In this document: piece after piece, positions 45,816 through 56,784 of the stretch | How positions within the stretch are numbered: position 1 is the first letter of the stretch | How the letters are laid out: every line of letters begins with the position of its first letter | Assembly (NCBI RefSeq): GCF_014695975.1 | Contig: NZ_JACJPI010000090.1 | Coordinates: forward strand, 124,001 to 188,000 | Length of the DNA: 64,000 nt | Direction of reading: 5' to 3' | Source of the DNA: Leptolyngbya sp. FACHB-321 | Lineage (GTDB): Bacteria > Cyanobacteriota > Cyanobacteriia > Leptolyngbyales > Leptolyngbyaceae | Made by a program: the position numbers and the translations under genes | The notes under the pieces: model-generated | Told to the model about the DNA's origin: nothing | Seen by the model: the letters and a program-made list of their open reading frames with translations, nothing else | The model's database searches: none

Positions 45816-48401
45816 CTATTCGTTAAAATCTTCCAGCGAGACGCTGGGCAGATCCGGTGGTACTACCAGACGATCGACCGTGACTTTATGACTTTCGCGT
45901 TGGGTATGCATCTCAACCGCGATCGCTTCTAAGCGAATTTCGACACTGCCGAACGGTACGGTCAAGGGTGTCATCGCTTCAAGATCGCCCAAGCCATTAG
46001 GTAGAAAATCGATCAGCCAACGAGGAGCATCCAGCAATGAGCGAGTTTGGCGATCAGTGACCCAGAGCTTAACGTAAATTCTAGGCAACAGGTTGGGCAG
46101 CTTAACGCGGATATTGATCGGCTTGCCAGAGACTAATTCTCCAGTAACAACTTCTAACGTTGGCGTTGGCACAGACTCCTCTGCTGGCAGAATGAGTGGG
46201 TTGGGCTGTTGGTCTGTCGTAGGTTGCATCGGTGGCATCGTCGGCTGGGGGTTGCTGCGACGGCGCTCATTTGGCAGTGGCTCATCGTCAACAACGATTT
46301 CGTCCGTTAGCGATCGAGCTTCAGCAACTGCTGGCACAGTTATGGCGTTCGGCGGTAGGCTACCGGGTGCCAGGTTAGCTTTAAGCAGTGCAGACAGCTC
46401 AGTATCAGAAGCAAGGGATGTGAGTCGCGTTAAAAATCGATCTTGAAGCTTGAGCGATTGAAACGCCATGTGAGTGGGTGACGGCAGATCCAGCGTTTTG
46501 TCAGTGCTGTTAATGTCAGCACGATCGAGTGCCTCAATAGAGGCTTCTTCCGCTGGTAGCGCATCATTTTTGGCGCTGTCTAAAGCTTCAGGGGTAGCTT
46601 CAGTATGATCGTCTGCAAGAATTGGAGCAGTTTCGGGCACGTCAACAGCATTTGTTTCAGCGGCTGTTACGCTTGCGTCGGAGGTGGAGGGGATTGGTGT
46701 AATAGTCTCAGCCATCGGTGCTTGCGGTTCTGAAGGCTGATTGGCAAGCTTAAAGGCAGGCAAATCGAGCGGTCTAGCATTTGCTTGCTCTGGGGTGGGT
46801 CGGTAAAGCTGAGGCGGTAGGGGCTGACCTGCTAGCGAAGGAAAACGTGGCGATCGCTCGTCTGTCGGTTCAATGACAGCCAAATCTAAGAAAGATAAAT
46901 CTAAGGGTGGGGATGCTTGCTCTTTTAACCGGGAAGACAGTTCCAGCGGTAGATCAATTCGCTCTTCATCGTCAATTTCAGTCGTCAGTGCTTCATGTAG
47001 TTTTGCCAGTTCGCCCACCAATGCAGTAGGGTCAACGGTAATGGAAAACGCCTGGGTAAGTAGCACGATCGATGCTTCTGGTTGATCTGGCAGCGCACCA
47101 CACAACAGCACCTCTCCCAACACCAAATGCGTTGCAAACGTATCGGGCAGCGAGAATGTGAACGTAAAGGGTAATGGGTAGCTAGCAGAAGGGAGCATCT
47201 GGTGATCGCTAACTAAAACCTGAAGGCTCTGAGGATCGCGCAAACAAAGCTGTAAGACTTGCGCGGTTGCACCAGCAAAGGTAGGCGAGGCTTCACTAGC
47301 CCACGGATCAACAACTGCAGCTAAATCATCTGGTTCCGCAACTGGCACGGAGGAGCGTGTTTTAGCCGGTGATAGCTGGATAGTTGACTGCGGCACGATC
47401 GCCACCTGTCCAGACACGGTGATTTCTTCTCCTCGCGTTGCCACAAAAGTTGATTCATCAAGCGTTAGCGAAAAAGCTTCGCCAGCCGCGAGTGTGTACA
47501 GCGTTGGTGTATATGTTGGCAAGGATTGTGATGCTACATCATCCGGCTGGGAAGGCGGCACAGAGCCGTTGGTCCAAGTAGCCGCAGAGTTTGATACAGG
47601 AGTAGTAAAGTCCTCACCGTTGTAAAGCGTACTCTCTCCTGCATGAGCAGGCTCTACAGGACTAGCAACGTCTATAGATGAGGAGGTAGACGTGAGCGTG
47701 GCGAGATCAAAGTCCTGAAGCACATCATCAACCAACTGCTCAGAGAGTTGCTCGGCAATCTGAAACAGCCGCTCCATCGAAGCACCAAGAATTTCAGATA
47801 CTTCTGGTGGCAGCGGTACCTGGCGATCGTTTGTTGCGGGCAATGGGTTAATAGCGGACTCCGATTGTAAAGACGACGCGATCGCTTGTTCCATTAGAGC
47901 ATCGTCGGTGAGATCAGTAGAGGCTGCAGGAACGTTCTCTGCTGCAACATTGCCTGTTGTCGCCTTTGCATCACCAACAGCAGAGGGCATAGTGACCGTT
48001 GTTAGAGCAGCAGGGGATGTCCAATCAGGATCCCAATCTTCTTCCACATCGTGTGCTACTACTTGCAGCGTTACAGCATGTGTTTGAGCACCTGCCATTA
48101 AGTCGGTCAGCAGATCTTTAGGAGAACATTGCAACTCCCACAAACCCGGCTCAAGGCGAGTGAAAGGGATGACTACCGTTAAACCCTCCTGGTTGGTTTG
48201 GCACAAGCGTTTTTGCACGCGCCGTGTTGGAGGTACTGCTTCTGTAGCAATATGTACGATGCGAGTTTCGATCGCCGCGTTGACATGACTGGAACGAGCC
48301 ACAATGCGATAGCGTCCCTCCAGGATTTCAACGTCGGGTGAATCCAGAGGAAGCCAGGAGCGATCGCCCTCTTTCTGCAACAAAAATTCCCAGTGTTCCA
48401 T
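45816..48401 (-). CDS. Large uncharacterised cyanobacterial protein with separated beta-rich domains
   Basis: From the ATG at 48401 (MEHWEFLLQKEGDRSWLPL) the product has 861 residues; an in-frame start at 48434 would add 11. There is no signal or membrane segment. Three folded-looking parts are an N-terminal beta-rich region (residues 1-130, with GLWELQC), a middle one (about 320-470, with PFTFTFSLPDTFATHLVLGEVLL) and a C-terminal one (about 750-861, with GKPINIRVKLPNLLPRIYVKLWVTDRQT). Long acidic, Pro/Ser/Ala-rich linkers join them. The layout resembles Ig-like sandwiches on flexible tethers. I recognise no named domain. Confidence 0.8.
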   Translation of the reverse strand: MEHWEFLLQKEGDRSWLPLDSPDVEILEGRYRIVARSSHVNAAIETRIVHIATEAVPPTRRVQKRLCQTNQEGLTVVIPFTRLEPGLWELQCSPKDLLTDLMAGAQTHAVTLQVVAHDVEEDWDPDWTSPAALTTVTMPSAVGDAKATTGNVAAENVPAASTDLTDDALMEQAIASSLQSESAINPLPATNDRQVPLPPEVSEILGASMERLFQIAEQLSEQLVDDVLQDFDLATLTSTSSSIDVASPVEPAHAGESTLYNGEDFTTPVSNSAATWTNGSVPPSQPDDVASQSLPTYTPTLYTLAAGEAFSLTLDESTFVATRGEEITVSGQVAIVPQSTIQLSPAKTRSSVPVAEPDDLAAVVDPWASEASPTFAGATAQVLQLCLRDPQSLQVLVSDHQMLPSASYPLPFTFTFSLPDTFATHLVLGEVLLCGALPDQPEASIVLLTQAFSITVDPTALVGELAKLHEALTTEIDDEERIDLPLELSSRLKEQASPPLDLSFLDLAVIEPTDERSPRFPSLAGQPLPPQLYRPTPEQANARPLDLPAFKLANQPSEPQAPMAETITPIPSTSDASVTAAETNAVDVPETAPILADDHTEATPEALDSAKNDALPAEEASIEALDRADINSTDKTLDLPSPTHMAFQSLKLQDRFLTRLTSLASDTELSALLKANLAPGSLPPNAITVPAVAEARSLTDEIVVDDEPLPNERRRSNPQPTMPPMQPTTDQQPNPLILPAEESVPTPTLEVVTGELVSGKPINIRVKLPNLLPRIYVKLWVTDRQTRSLLDAPRWLIDFLPNGLGDLEAMTPLTVPFGSVEIRLEAIAVEMHTQRESHKVTVDRLVVPPDLPSVSLEDFNE

Positions 48402-48605
48402 CTCACACCCGCGCCAAAGCTCTGCTAAACTCAACCACCGCCTAAACCATCTCTATAAAACGCTAGCTCTAGCGTTTGGGAGTTATTCTACTCCCGTTTA
48501 AATCTTTAGACGATACCTAAATATAGTGGACTGATCCAAAACTTTCACATCCTAGTTAAAACTGGTTTTTAATCTCTTCTCTATGACCAGCCCATAAGTC
48601 TCTGC

Positions 48606-49022
48606 TTAACCACCGATCAGGTGAATAACTAATTCACGGGTCTGACCATGCTGACGATGCTCCCAGAGGTAAATGCCTTGCCAGATGCCCAGAACCAGAC
48701 GACCGTTAGCGATCGGAATTTGCTCCGATGTCTTGGTTAGCGCTGTACGAATATGAGCAGGCATATCGTCGGGTCCTTCGGTGCTATGGATGTAGTTTTC
48801 CCACTCTGGCACCAGTTTGGCAAAGAAATTCTCTAAGTCTTTTAAGACATCAGGGTCAGCGTTTTCTTGAATTAACAAGCTAGCCGATGTGTGACGAAGA
48901 AAAAGGGTGCAAAGCCCGGTTTGAATTTGCGATTCAGCAACGATCGCCTGTACTTTCTGAGTCACCCTACAAAGTGATTTGCCCGTCGTTTGAAGCTTGA
49001 GTACCTGCTGGTGTTGGCGCAT
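48606..49022 (-). CDS. YjbQ/UPF0047 family protein
   Basis: A 138-residue member of the YjbQ (UPF0047) family, trimeric beta proteins of uncertain role; some show thiamine-phosphate synthase activity. FLRHTSASLLIQENADPDVLKDLENF and the C-terminal GIWQGIYLWEHR are the family signature, with the conserved histidine. It is preceded by the large uncharacterised gene's promoter region and followed by psaB's terminator side; no functional link is visible. Confidence 0.92.
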   Translation of the reverse strand: MRQHQQVLKLQTTGKSLCRVTQKVQAIVAESQIQTGLCTLFLRHTSASLLIQENADPDVLKDLENFFAKLVPEWENYIHSTEGPDDMPAHIRTALTKTSEQIPIANGRLVLGIWQGIYLWEHRQHGQTRELVIHLIGG

Positions 49023-49092
49023 GGGAGGTAAGAAGTAAGGAGGGTAGCTTGCTTCCGCTTCGCCTTGGGGTGAAGGGATCCTGCTTAAGCAA

Positions 49093-49121
49093 AAGTCCCC
49101 CGCCTTAACAGCGAGGGACTT
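49093..49121 (-). terminator. Terminator after psaB
   Basis: On the minus strand AAGTCCC-CGC pairs with GCG-GGGACTT (one central mismatch pair) and is followed by TTG. It is placed 41 bases after the psaB stop codon. Confidence 0.7.
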
Positions 49122-49161
49122 AAGTAGGGTGCTTTATAGCCCTAGCTTTGCTTGATGTGCG

Positions 49162-51390
49162 CTAGCCAAATTTAGCGGCTGTGGCAGAGATCAAGAAGGC
49201 AGCGTAGGTAAGAATGTAGCCGACCGTAAAGTGAGCTAAACCAACTACACGTCCTTGAACGATGGAAAGTGCAACAGGCTTGTCCTTCCAGCGAACCAGG
49301 TTCGCCAGTGGGGTACGCTCATGTGCCCAAACCAACGTTTCGATCAGCTCTTGCCAGTACCCTCTCCAGGAGATCAGGAACATGAAGCCCGTTGCCCAGA
49401 CCAGATGCCCAAAGAGGAACATCCAGGACCAAACGGATAGGTTATTCATGCCGTACGGGTTGTAACCATTGATGGTCGCACCGGAGTACAGCCAGAGGTA
49501 ATCGCGTAGCCAGCCCATAAGATAAGTTGAGCTTTCGTTGAACTGAGACACGTTTCCAGACCAGACAGCGAGATGCTTCCAGTGCCAGTAGAACGTTACC
49601 CAGCCAAGCGTATTCAGCATCCAGAACATCGCCAGGTAGAACGAATCCCACGCTGAGATGTCGCAGGTACCACCCCGTCCAGGACCATCGCAAGGGAACG
49701 CATAGCCGAAGTCTTTTTTGTCCGGCATCAGCTTAGAACCGCGTGCATCCAACGCACCCTTGACCAAAATCAGAGTGGTGGTGTGCAGACCCAGAGCGAT
49801 CGCATGGTGAACCAAGAAATCGCCAGGACCAATGGTGAGGAACAAGGAGTTTGTACCACTGTTGATAGCATCTAACCAGCCTGGGAGCCAAACATTACCG
49901 TAGTTGGGCCAGGCAGTCGTTGCAATACTATCGGGATTCGACAGCAGCGCATCCATGCCGTAAAGCACTTTTCCATGGGATGCCTGAATGAACTGTGCAA
50001 ACACAGGCTCAATCAAGATCTGCTTTTCAGGCGTACCGAAGGCAACGACCACATCGTTGTGAACGTACAGACCCAACGTATGGAAACCGAGGAACAGCGA
50101 AACCCAGCTCAGGTGAGAGATGATGGCTTCTTTATGCTGTAGAACTCGATCCAACACATTGCCCTTATTCTGGTCTGGATCGTAATCCCGTACCCAGAAG
50201 ATGGCTCCGTGAGCAAAGGCACCGACCATCAGGAACCCAGCAATGTACTGGTGATGGGTATATAGTGCTGCTTGCGTCGTGAAGTCCTTTGCCATGAAGG
50301 CATAAGGTGGCAACGCATACATATGCTGTGCGACCAGGGAGGTAACAACACCCAATGCAGCCAGGTGGATGCCCAACTGGAAATGCAACGAGTTGTTGTA
50401 GGTTTCGTACAGCCCCTGGTGAGGCAGATTGAACTGACCTTCACTACCAGATGACAACAGCCCTTTCTTGCTGTCCAGCATGTCCTTGATGCTGTGACCA
50501 ATACCAAAGTTGGTGCGGTACATGTGACCAGCAACAATAAACAGGACTGCGATCGCCAGATGGTGATGCGCCATGTCTGTCAACCAAAGCGATTCAGTCT
50601 GTGGATGAAAACCACCCAGGAAAGTCAGAATCGCTGTACCAGCACCTTGAGACGTGCTAAAGACGTGCCCAGGAGTGTCAGGGTTTTCAGCATATACGCC
50701 CCAGTTGCCGCTGAAGAAGGGAGCTAAACCAGCCGGATGTGGCGGTGTAGACAAGAAGTTATCCCAACCAACGTGCTGCCCACGAGCTTCAGGAATCGCT
50801 ACGTGGATCAAGTGACCAGCCCATGCGAGTGAGCTAACGCCAAACAAACCCGCGAGGTGATGGTTCAGCCGTGATTCTGCATTCTTAAACCAAGCCAGCG
50901 AAGGGCGGAACTTGGGTTGCAAATGCAGCCAGCCTGCAAACAGAAAGACACCAGACAGGAGGAGGAGAAAGATACACCCGTTATAGAGTTCACCGTTCGT
51001 CCGCATTCCGATCGTGTACCACCACTGGTAAACACCAGAGTAGGCAATATCAACCGGATAATTTACCCCACCTTGGGTGAACGCATCCACCGCTGGTTGA
51101 CCGAATTGAGGGTCCCAAATCGCATGAGCGATGGGACGGATGTTCAACGGATCTTTGATCCACTGTTCAAAGTTGCCTTGCCACGCTACGTGGAATAGGA
51201 GACTAGATGTCCACAGGAAGATGATTGCCAGGTGACCGAAGTGAGAGGCGAAAATCTTTTGGTAAAGATTCTCTTCTGTCATCCCGTCATGACTTTCAAA
51301 GTCGTGGGCAGTAGCGATCCCGTACCAAATCCGACGAGTGGTCGGGTCTTGAGCGAGGTCTTGGCTAAATTTGGGAAATTTAGTCGCCAT
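49162..51390 (-). CDS. psaB: Photosystem I core protein PsaB
   Basis: A 742-residue photosystem I reaction-centre subunit with eleven membrane helices, binding P700, the A0/A1 cofactors and, with PsaA, the FX cluster. The FX loop [20 protein letters not shown] carries both cysteines, and the N-terminus is [20 protein letters not shown]. It follows psaA by 24 bases as one transcript. Length is standard. Confidence 0.99.
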   Translation of the reverse strand: MATKFPKFSQDLAQDPTTRRIWYGIATAHDFESHDGMTEENLYQKIFASHFGHLAIIFLWTSSLLFHVAWQGNFEQWIKDPLNIRPIAHAIWDPQFGQPAVDAFTQGGVNYPVDIAYSGVYQWWYTIGMRTNGELYNGCIFLLLLSGVFLFAGWLHLQPKFRPSLAWFKNAESRLNHHLAGLFGVSSLAWAGHLIHVAIPEARGQHVGWDNFLSTPPHPAGLAPFFSGNWGVYAENPDTPGHVFSTSQGAGTAILTFLGGFHPQTESLWLTDMAHHHLAIAVLFIVAGHMYRTNFGIGHSIKDMLDSKKGLLSSGSEGQFNLPHQGLYETYNNSLHFQLGIHLAALGVVTSLVAQHMYALPPYAFMAKDFTTQAALYTHHQYIAGFLMVGAFAHGAIFWVRDYDPDQNKGNVLDRVLQHKEAIISHLSWVSLFLGFHTLGLYVHNDVVVAFGTPEKQILIEPVFAQFIQASHGKVLYGMDALLSNPDSIATTAWPNYGNVWLPGWLDAINSGTNSLFLTIGPGDFLVHHAIALGLHTTTLILVKGALDARGSKLMPDKKDFGYAFPCDGPGRGGTCDISAWDSFYLAMFWMLNTLGWVTFYWHWKHLAVWSGNVSQFNESSTYLMGWLRDYLWLYSGATINGYNPYGMNNLSVWSWMFLFGHLVWATGFMFLISWRGYWQELIETLVWAHERTPLANLVRWKDKPVALSIVQGRVVGLAHFTVGYILTYAAFLISATAAKFG

Positions 51391-51414
51391 AGTTCTACTT
51401 CGTTCTCCTCGCGC

Positions 51415-53670
51415 TTATCCAAGTGCCAGTGTACGAGCCAGGAAGAATGCCCACGTTGTGACAATTCCTCCAAGGAGATAGTGTGCTACCCCTACAGCCC
51501 GACCCTGAATGATGCTCAATGCGCGGGGCTGAATTGCCGGGGCAACCTTCAGCTTGTTGTGCGCCCAAACAATCGATTCAATTAACTCCTGCCAGTAGCC
51601 ACGACCGCTAAACAGGAACATCAAGCTGAATGCCCAAACAAAGTGTGCACCCAGGAAGAGTAAGCCGTAAGCCGAAAGCGCTGAACCGTAGGAGGTAATT
51701 ACCTGCGTTGCTTGTGCCCAGAGGAAGTCCCGCAGCCAACCATTAATGGTGATTGCACTCTGAGCAAAGTTACCGCCTGTAATATTAGCCACCGTGCCAT
51801 CTGGATTAACCGTCCCCCACACATCTGACTGCATCTTCCAACTGAAGTGGAAAATCACGATCGACAGTGAGTTGTACATCCAGAACAGACCAAGGAAGAC
51901 ATGATCCCAACCAGAAACCTGGCAGGTGCCGCCCCGTCCAGGACCGTCGCAAGGGAAGCGGAAGCCCAAGTTTGCTTTATCTGGAATCAGACGCGAGCTA
52001 CGGGCATACAGCACACCTTTAAGCAGAATCAGCACTGTGACGTGAATGGTAAACGCATGGATATGGTGTACCAAGAAGTCTGCCGTGCCGAGAGCAATCG
52101 GCGCGATCGCCACCTTGCCAGCAACTGCTACCGTTTGACCGCCAAACACAAAACTAGCGGGAGCCAGCGCATTTGGAGCGGTTGTACCTGGAGCCAGCGT
52201 ATGTAGGTTTTGTACCCACTGCGCGAACACAGGCTGAAGTTGGATCGCTGTATCCGAGAACATATCTTGAGGACGACCTAAAGCCCGCATCGTGTCGTTA
52301 TGCACATACAGACCGAAGCTGTGGAAGCCCAAGAAGATACAAACCCAGTTCAGGTGCGAAATAATTGCATCCCGATGGCGAATCACGCGATCGAGCAGGT
52401 TGTTCTGATTCACCACGGGGTCGTAGTCGCGCACCATGAAGATGGCACCGTGAGCTGCTCCACCAACGATGAAGAAACCACCGAGCCACATGTGATGCGT
52501 AAACAGAGACAACTGCGTCGCGTAGTCCGTTGCCATGTAAGGGTATGGCGGCATGGAGTACATATGCTGAGCAACGATAATGCTCAGAGAGCCAACCATT
52601 GCCAGATTGATTGCCAATTGCGCATGCCAGGAAGTTGTCAGCACTTCATACAGACCTTTATGACCTTCGCCAGTAAAGGGACCTTTGTGCGCTTCCAAAA
52701 TTTCCTTAATGCTGTGTCCAATACCCCAGTTGGTGCGGTATTGATGCCCAGCGATGATGAACAGAACCGCGATCGCCAGATGATGGTGAGCTGTATCTGA
52801 CAGCCACAAACCACCTGTCACTGGGTTCAAGCCACCCTTAAAGGTCAGAAAGTCAGAATATTCTGCCCAATTGAGGGTAAAGAACGGAGTTAAGCCCTTT
52901 GCAAAACTGGGATATAAATCCGCCATCAGCTTCGAGTTCAAGATGAACTCATGGGGCAAGGGAATGTCTTTTGGAGCTACCCCTGCATCCAGTAGCTTGT
53001 TGATGGGAAGCGAGACGTGGATCTGATGACCCGCCCAACCCAGTGAACCGAGACCAAACAACCCAGATAGGTGGTGGTTCAGCATCGACTCCACATTCTG
53101 GAACCATTCCAGTTTGGGTGCCCGCTTGTGGTAGTGGAACCAGCCTGCAAACAGCATCAGACCTGCCATGACCAGACCGCCAATCGCGGTGACATAGAGC
53201 TGGAAGCTGTTGGTGAAGCCAGAGGCTCGCCACAGGTAGAAAAAGCCAGATGTAATTTGGATGCCGTGGAAACCACCGCCCACATCTGCATTCAAAATTT
53301 CTTGTCCGAAAATTGGCCAAACCACTTGTGCACTGGGTTTAATGCCAGTTGGGTTGCTCAACCAAGCCTCGTAGTTTGAAAACTTAGCGCCATGGAAATA
53401 CATACCGCTAAGCCAGATGAACACAACGGCAAGATGCCCGAAGTGAGCACTGAAAATTTTACGAGAAACGTCTTCTAAGTCACTAGTATGGCTATCAAAA
53501 TCATGAGCGTTGGCGTGGAGATTCCAAATCCAAGTTGTGGTTTTGGGACCTCTAGCCAGGGTGCGATCGAAATGACCAGGCTCTGACCACTTCTGAAAAG
53601 AAGTCGGCACTGGGTCCTTATCAACCGTAACCTTGACCTTCGCTTCGCGCTCCCGTGGAGTAATTGTCAT
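51415..53670 (-). CDS. psaA: Photosystem I core protein PsaA
   Basis: A 751-residue partner of PsaB. The FX motif [19 protein letters not shown] carries the two cluster cysteines, and helix and antenna histidines are abundant. The ATG at 53670 ([20 protein letters not shown]) follows GGAGAG; an in-frame start at 53694 would add eight residues that homologues lack. It is first of the psaA-psaB operon with a leader of about 250 bases. Confidence 0.99.
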   Translation of the reverse strand: MTITPREREAKVKVTVDKDPVPTSFQKWSEPGHFDRTLARGPKTTTWIWNLHANAHDFDSHTSDLEDVSRKIFSAHFGHLAVVFIWLSGMYFHGAKFSNYEAWLSNPTGIKPSAQVVWPIFGQEILNADVGGGFHGIQITSGFFYLWRASGFTNSFQLYVTAIGGLVMAGLMLFAGWFHYHKRAPKLEWFQNVESMLNHHLSGLFGLGSLGWAGHQIHVSLPINKLLDAGVAPKDIPLPHEFILNSKLMADLYPSFAKGLTPFFTLNWAEYSDFLTFKGGLNPVTGGLWLSDTAHHHLAIAVLFIIAGHQYRTNWGIGHSIKEILEAHKGPFTGEGHKGLYEVLTTSWHAQLAINLAMVGSLSIIVAQHMYSMPPYPYMATDYATQLSLFTHHMWLGGFFIVGGAAHGAIFMVRDYDPVVNQNNLLDRVIRHRDAIISHLNWVCIFLGFHSFGLYVHNDTMRALGRPQDMFSDTAIQLQPVFAQWVQNLHTLAPGTTAPNALAPASFVFGGQTVAVAGKVAIAPIALGTADFLVHHIHAFTIHVTVLILLKGVLYARSSRLIPDKANLGFRFPCDGPGRGGTCQVSGWDHVFLGLFWMYNSLSIVIFHFSWKMQSDVWGTVNPDGTVANITGGNFAQSAITINGWLRDFLWAQATQVITSYGSALSAYGLLFLGAHFVWAFSLMFLFSGRGYWQELIESIVWAHNKLKVAPAIQPRALSIIQGRAVGVAHYLLGGIVTTWAFFLARTLALG

Positions 53671-54451
53671 TGAGACTCTCCTCTCTCTAGACAAGGAACG
53701 AGGAATCCCCCCTGCCAGAAGCTGCCCTGATGCTTGAAAACAGCATCCTGCTCTGGTGAGGAGCCATCAGCACCGATCGGAAAACAAGGTGTGAATCCTA
53801 AATGCACTGGATGGCATGAGGCTGCAATCAGCGATCGCAGTTCAAAGAACGGGGCACGCATTGCCATCAGAACCAGGGCGGTTCGCTCCGACAACACAAC
53901 TAGACTGGTAAGGGTTCTCATCGTGCCATTATAGGACCCGTGTTACGCCGAAATCAGACGCAATTAACAATAATTCAAACTCCTTCGACTGCGGCTGCAA
54001 ATGGACTTCAGAATCTGAGCTGTGCGAAAAAGTCAAGCGATACGGCAATTGTGTTCACGAAACTCAACAATCAGAAAACTTTAGTGATAAATCGTGGGAT
54101 CGCCCTTCAGAAGCGAGACAAAGATTGCACGCTCACTATATAGATCTGGATTGAGTTGGTTCGCTTAGATCTCATCTGTGCATTGGGTCAGTCGCTTCAT
54201 TGATTACTAACCTTGTTGCCTTACGGCTCTTTCTGTTAGCTCTGCAACGTTGCCTTCTCTGCTAAAAGCTCAGGTTTAGGTAATGTTTGTAAGCAATCAC
54301 TTCATTGGCTTGGCTTCTGTCACTCAACGTTATGTTCGTCTAGCCAAACTACGCACTCCCTTTAAGGGCGATGAAACTTTGCAGGGACGGTCTGGTCTTT
54401 TCCGCTATAGTTCCCTATGGGCAGCTTTTAGGAGTGGATTCTGTGTTGGGA
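53671..54451. other. Divergent region between psaA and the proline-rich secreted protein
   Basis: These 781 bases hold the psaAB leader and promoter and the promoter of the downstream plus-strand gene. Open frames (minus 53667-53921, plus 53940-54143, plus 54283-54534) have no family features or ribosome sites and look spurious. Confidence 0.45.
53928..53933 (-). promoter_or_regulatory. psaA: Candidate psaA -10 box TATAAT
   Basis: On the minus strand a perfect TATAAT lies 258 bases before the psaA ATG, with TGATTT 17 bases upstream as a weak -35. A long psaA leader is usual in cyanobacteria. The start site is inference. Confidence 0.4.
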
Positions 54452-56065
54452 ATGAAGCGCTGGCAGACCGTCGCCAAAGTTATGTTTGCATTCGTATCGA
54501 TCGCAGTCTTAATGGCAAGCGGGGGAAGCATTGATAAGGCGCATGCTGCTTTTTGGGGACGATCGCGCGCGCCAGAAGCTACTCCAACGACCATCAAGAC
54601 AACAGGGAAAATTGCAGAAGCTTCACCACCGAGTGCCCTACAGGAGTTGCGGCAGGCGTTGGATAATTACCAGCCCCAGGTTTCGTTTATTAGCCCGCGC
54701 CAAAACGAAGTACTGTCCGACAACACTGTTTCTGTCCGTTTCCTCGTCAAAGATTTGCCCATCTTTAAGAATGAGACCTTCGGTTTAGGTCCGCATCTGC
54801 ACGTGCTGCTAGACAATCGCGGCTACCAGGCAGTGTACGATATCAGCCAACCCCTCATCTTTGACAATCTAGAGCCTGGAACCCATACCATCCGAGCGTT
54901 TGCCTCTCGTCCCTGGCACGAAAGCTTTAAAAACGACGGTGCTTTCGTCCAAACGACCTTTCACGTTTTTACCAAAACTCAGGACAACAGCCCAAACCCT
55001 GCCTTACCACTGCTAACTTACAGCCGACCACAGGGAAGCTACGGCGCAGAACCGATTTTGCTAGATTTTTACCTGACAAATGTGCCCCTCCATCTAGTTG
55101 CTCAGGCAGATGCAACAGACGACATTGCCGACTGGCGGATTCGCTGCACGGTGAATGGAGACAGCTTTGTGATTGATCGCTGGCAACCGCTGTATCTCAA
55201 AGGCTTTAAGCCTGGTAAGAACTGGGTACAGCTTGAGTATTTGGATGATAAAGGCAACCCAGTGCCAAACGTGTTTAACAATACAGTGCGCCTGGTGGAT
55301 TACCAACCTAATGGTGACGATACCCTGTCTAAGTTAGTGCGTGGAGAGCTGTCTGCCGCCGAAGTGCGTGGCATTGTTGACCCCAACTACATTCCACCCG
55401 CGATCGACCTAGAACCCCTTCAAGACCCAACTCCGGCATTGCCGCCAGAACCAACGCCAGAATCAGAACTAGCTCCAGAGCCAACCTTAGAACCCCTTCA
55501 AGAACCAGAATCGACTCCAGAACCAACGCCATCACCCTTGGAGACTCCATCACCACCATTACCAAATCTAGAACCCTCCGATCGCCCCAGTCCGCCCGCC
55601 CCACCCCTTCCGCCCTCTGAACCATCTAGCGATGCCAGCCCGGAGCTAACGCCAACATCACTAGAACCGACTACTCCAACAGAGGCAGCCGAAAGGCAGG
55701 ACACGATCGCCCCTCCAGTCGTATCATCAGAACGTTCGCCAGAGGCTGAAACGGAGTCCATTCCAACCGTCCAACCGATCCCGATAGACAACACGAGCCT
55801 CCCGTCAGCAGCCGAACCTTCAAGTGGGCAAAAACGGTTGCGGCAAGTACAGCAGCAACTCAGCCGCTATCTGCCACGGCAGCGTCAGGTGATCGCGCCT
55901 CCTGACCCTGAATTGCCGAGCACTGAATTGCCAAGTACTGAACCAAACTCAATGCCCAGCGTTGCTGTCCCAGATCCTTTACCACCGACTCTGCCAGAAA
56001 TTATTGACGCAAATCCATCAGATGCACCCAATACGATCGCACCCGCACCATCTTTGCTAAAATAG
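54452..56065 (+). CDS. Secreted protein with conserved N-terminal domain and long proline-rich tail
   Basis: From ATG 54452 the product has 537 residues. The N-terminal signal (MKRWQTVAKVMFAFVSIAVL) ends in AHA-AFWG. Residues about 55-310 form a beta-rich domain with two related halves: QVSFISPRQNEVLSDNTVSV then GLGPHLHVLLDNRGYQAVYD, and later APILLDFYLTNVP-like then NGDSFVIDRWQPLYLKGFKPG. Residues 313-537 are about one third proline, with TPEPTPSPLETPSPPLPNLE-type repeats and probably disordered. It resembles a conserved cyanobacterial periplasmic protein of unknown role. The longer frame from 54371 is not supported. Confidence 0.75.
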   Translation: MKRWQTVAKVMFAFVSIAVLMASGGSIDKAHAAFWGRSRAPEATPTTIKTTGKIAEASPPSALQELRQALDNYQPQVSFISPRQNEVLSDNTVSVRFLVKDLPIFKNETFGLGPHLHVLLDNRGYQAVYDISQPLIFDNLEPGTHTIRAFASRPWHESFKNDGAFVQTTFHVFTKTQDNSPNPALPLLTYSRPQGSYGAEPILLDFYLTNVPLHLVAQADATDDIADWRIRCTVNGDSFVIDRWQPLYLKGFKPGKNWVQLEYLDDKGNPVPNVFNNTVRLVDYQPNGDDTLSKLVRGELSAAEVRGIVDPNYIPPAIDLEPLQDPTPALPPEPTPESELAPEPTLEPLQEPESTPEPTPSPLETPSPPLPNLEPSDRPSPPAPPLPPSEPSSDASPELTPTSLEPTTPTEAAERQDTIAPPVVSSERSPEAETESIPTVQPIPIDNTSLPSAAEPSSGQKRLRQVQQQLSRYLPRQRQVIAPPDPELPSTELPSTEPNSMPSVAVPDPLPPTLPEIIDANPSDAPNTIAPAPSLLK

Positions 56066-56370
56066 TACCAACGTACTTGTTAAGTAGGCAGGAAACAGGT
56101 AGACTCTATTCGCACGCTACCTTTTGGCGTATGCACAGATGAAATGATTTGCGGTAGTCTGAAAGTCAAGGCTGCTGTGAATTGGAGGCACTGAGCCTGT
56201 TTGGTGCGTCTGTTTGCAACTTGATAATGCAAGAGACGATCGCGTGATAAACGATCGTGCGAACCCTGGGCGATCGATCAGAGATAAGCCATTTGGGATG
56301 CCGTTCTTAGCAGAGCAAACACAGAGCATCGCTTCACAATCAATTTTCTAAGGTCAAGGGCTTGTCTCAG
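56066..56370. other. Convergent intergenic region
   Basis: The 305 bases lie between the proline-rich gene and the response-regulator pair. CGATCG cores are frequent around 56236-56276. No clear terminator or gene was recognised. Confidence 0.4.
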
Positions 56371-56778
56371 CTACTTCTCACTCTTTTGCAGCAGTGCCAT
56401 CACCTGGTCGATAAAGGCTCGGTAATCCACCACGGGTTTAGAAATATAGCCATCGGCACCGCTTTGTTGAAGCGAGTTCTCTCTGTCGCCAATCATGGCG
56501 TGTGCCGTTACCAAGATGATCGGAACAGAAGCAGTGCTAGGGTCGCTTTTCAGCAGTTGAGTCAGCCTAATGCCATCCACAGCTCGCCCCTGATACAAGC
56601 TATGCGACAGCGACACATCCATCAGCACCAGATCTGCCTGCCCCGCTTTGACAATCTTTACCACCTCATCCGCATCTTCGGTATGCGTCACCGCCAGACC
56701 GCCCAGCTTGGTCAAATAGCGCGAAAATACACGCACATTGCCCATATCATCTTCAACCAGCAAAACAGTTTTTGTCAT
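56371..56778 (-). CDS. CheY-like response regulator (tandem copy 1)
   Basis: A 135-residue single-domain receiver with phospho-acceptor D54 in LVLMDVSLSHS, acidic pair EDD at 9-11 and the switch lysine in GYISKPV. It resembles PatA/DivK-like output-free receivers. It starts six bases after the neighbouring copy at 56785, with GGAACC in between. The two copies share most of their sequence and arose by duplication. Their partner kinase is not adjacent. Confidence 0.92.
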   Translation of the reverse strand: MTKTVLLVEDDMGNVRVFSRYLTKLGGLAVTHTEDADEVVKIVKAGQADLVLMDVSLSHSLYQGRAVDGIRLTQLLKSDPSTASVPIILVTAHAMIGDRENSLQQSGADGYISKPVVDYRAFIDQVMALLQKSEK

Positions 56779-56784
56779 TGGTTC

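Noticed and set aside
53667-53921. Minus-strand frame in the psaA leader
   Set aside because: It lies in the leader, overlaps the psaA start and has no family features.
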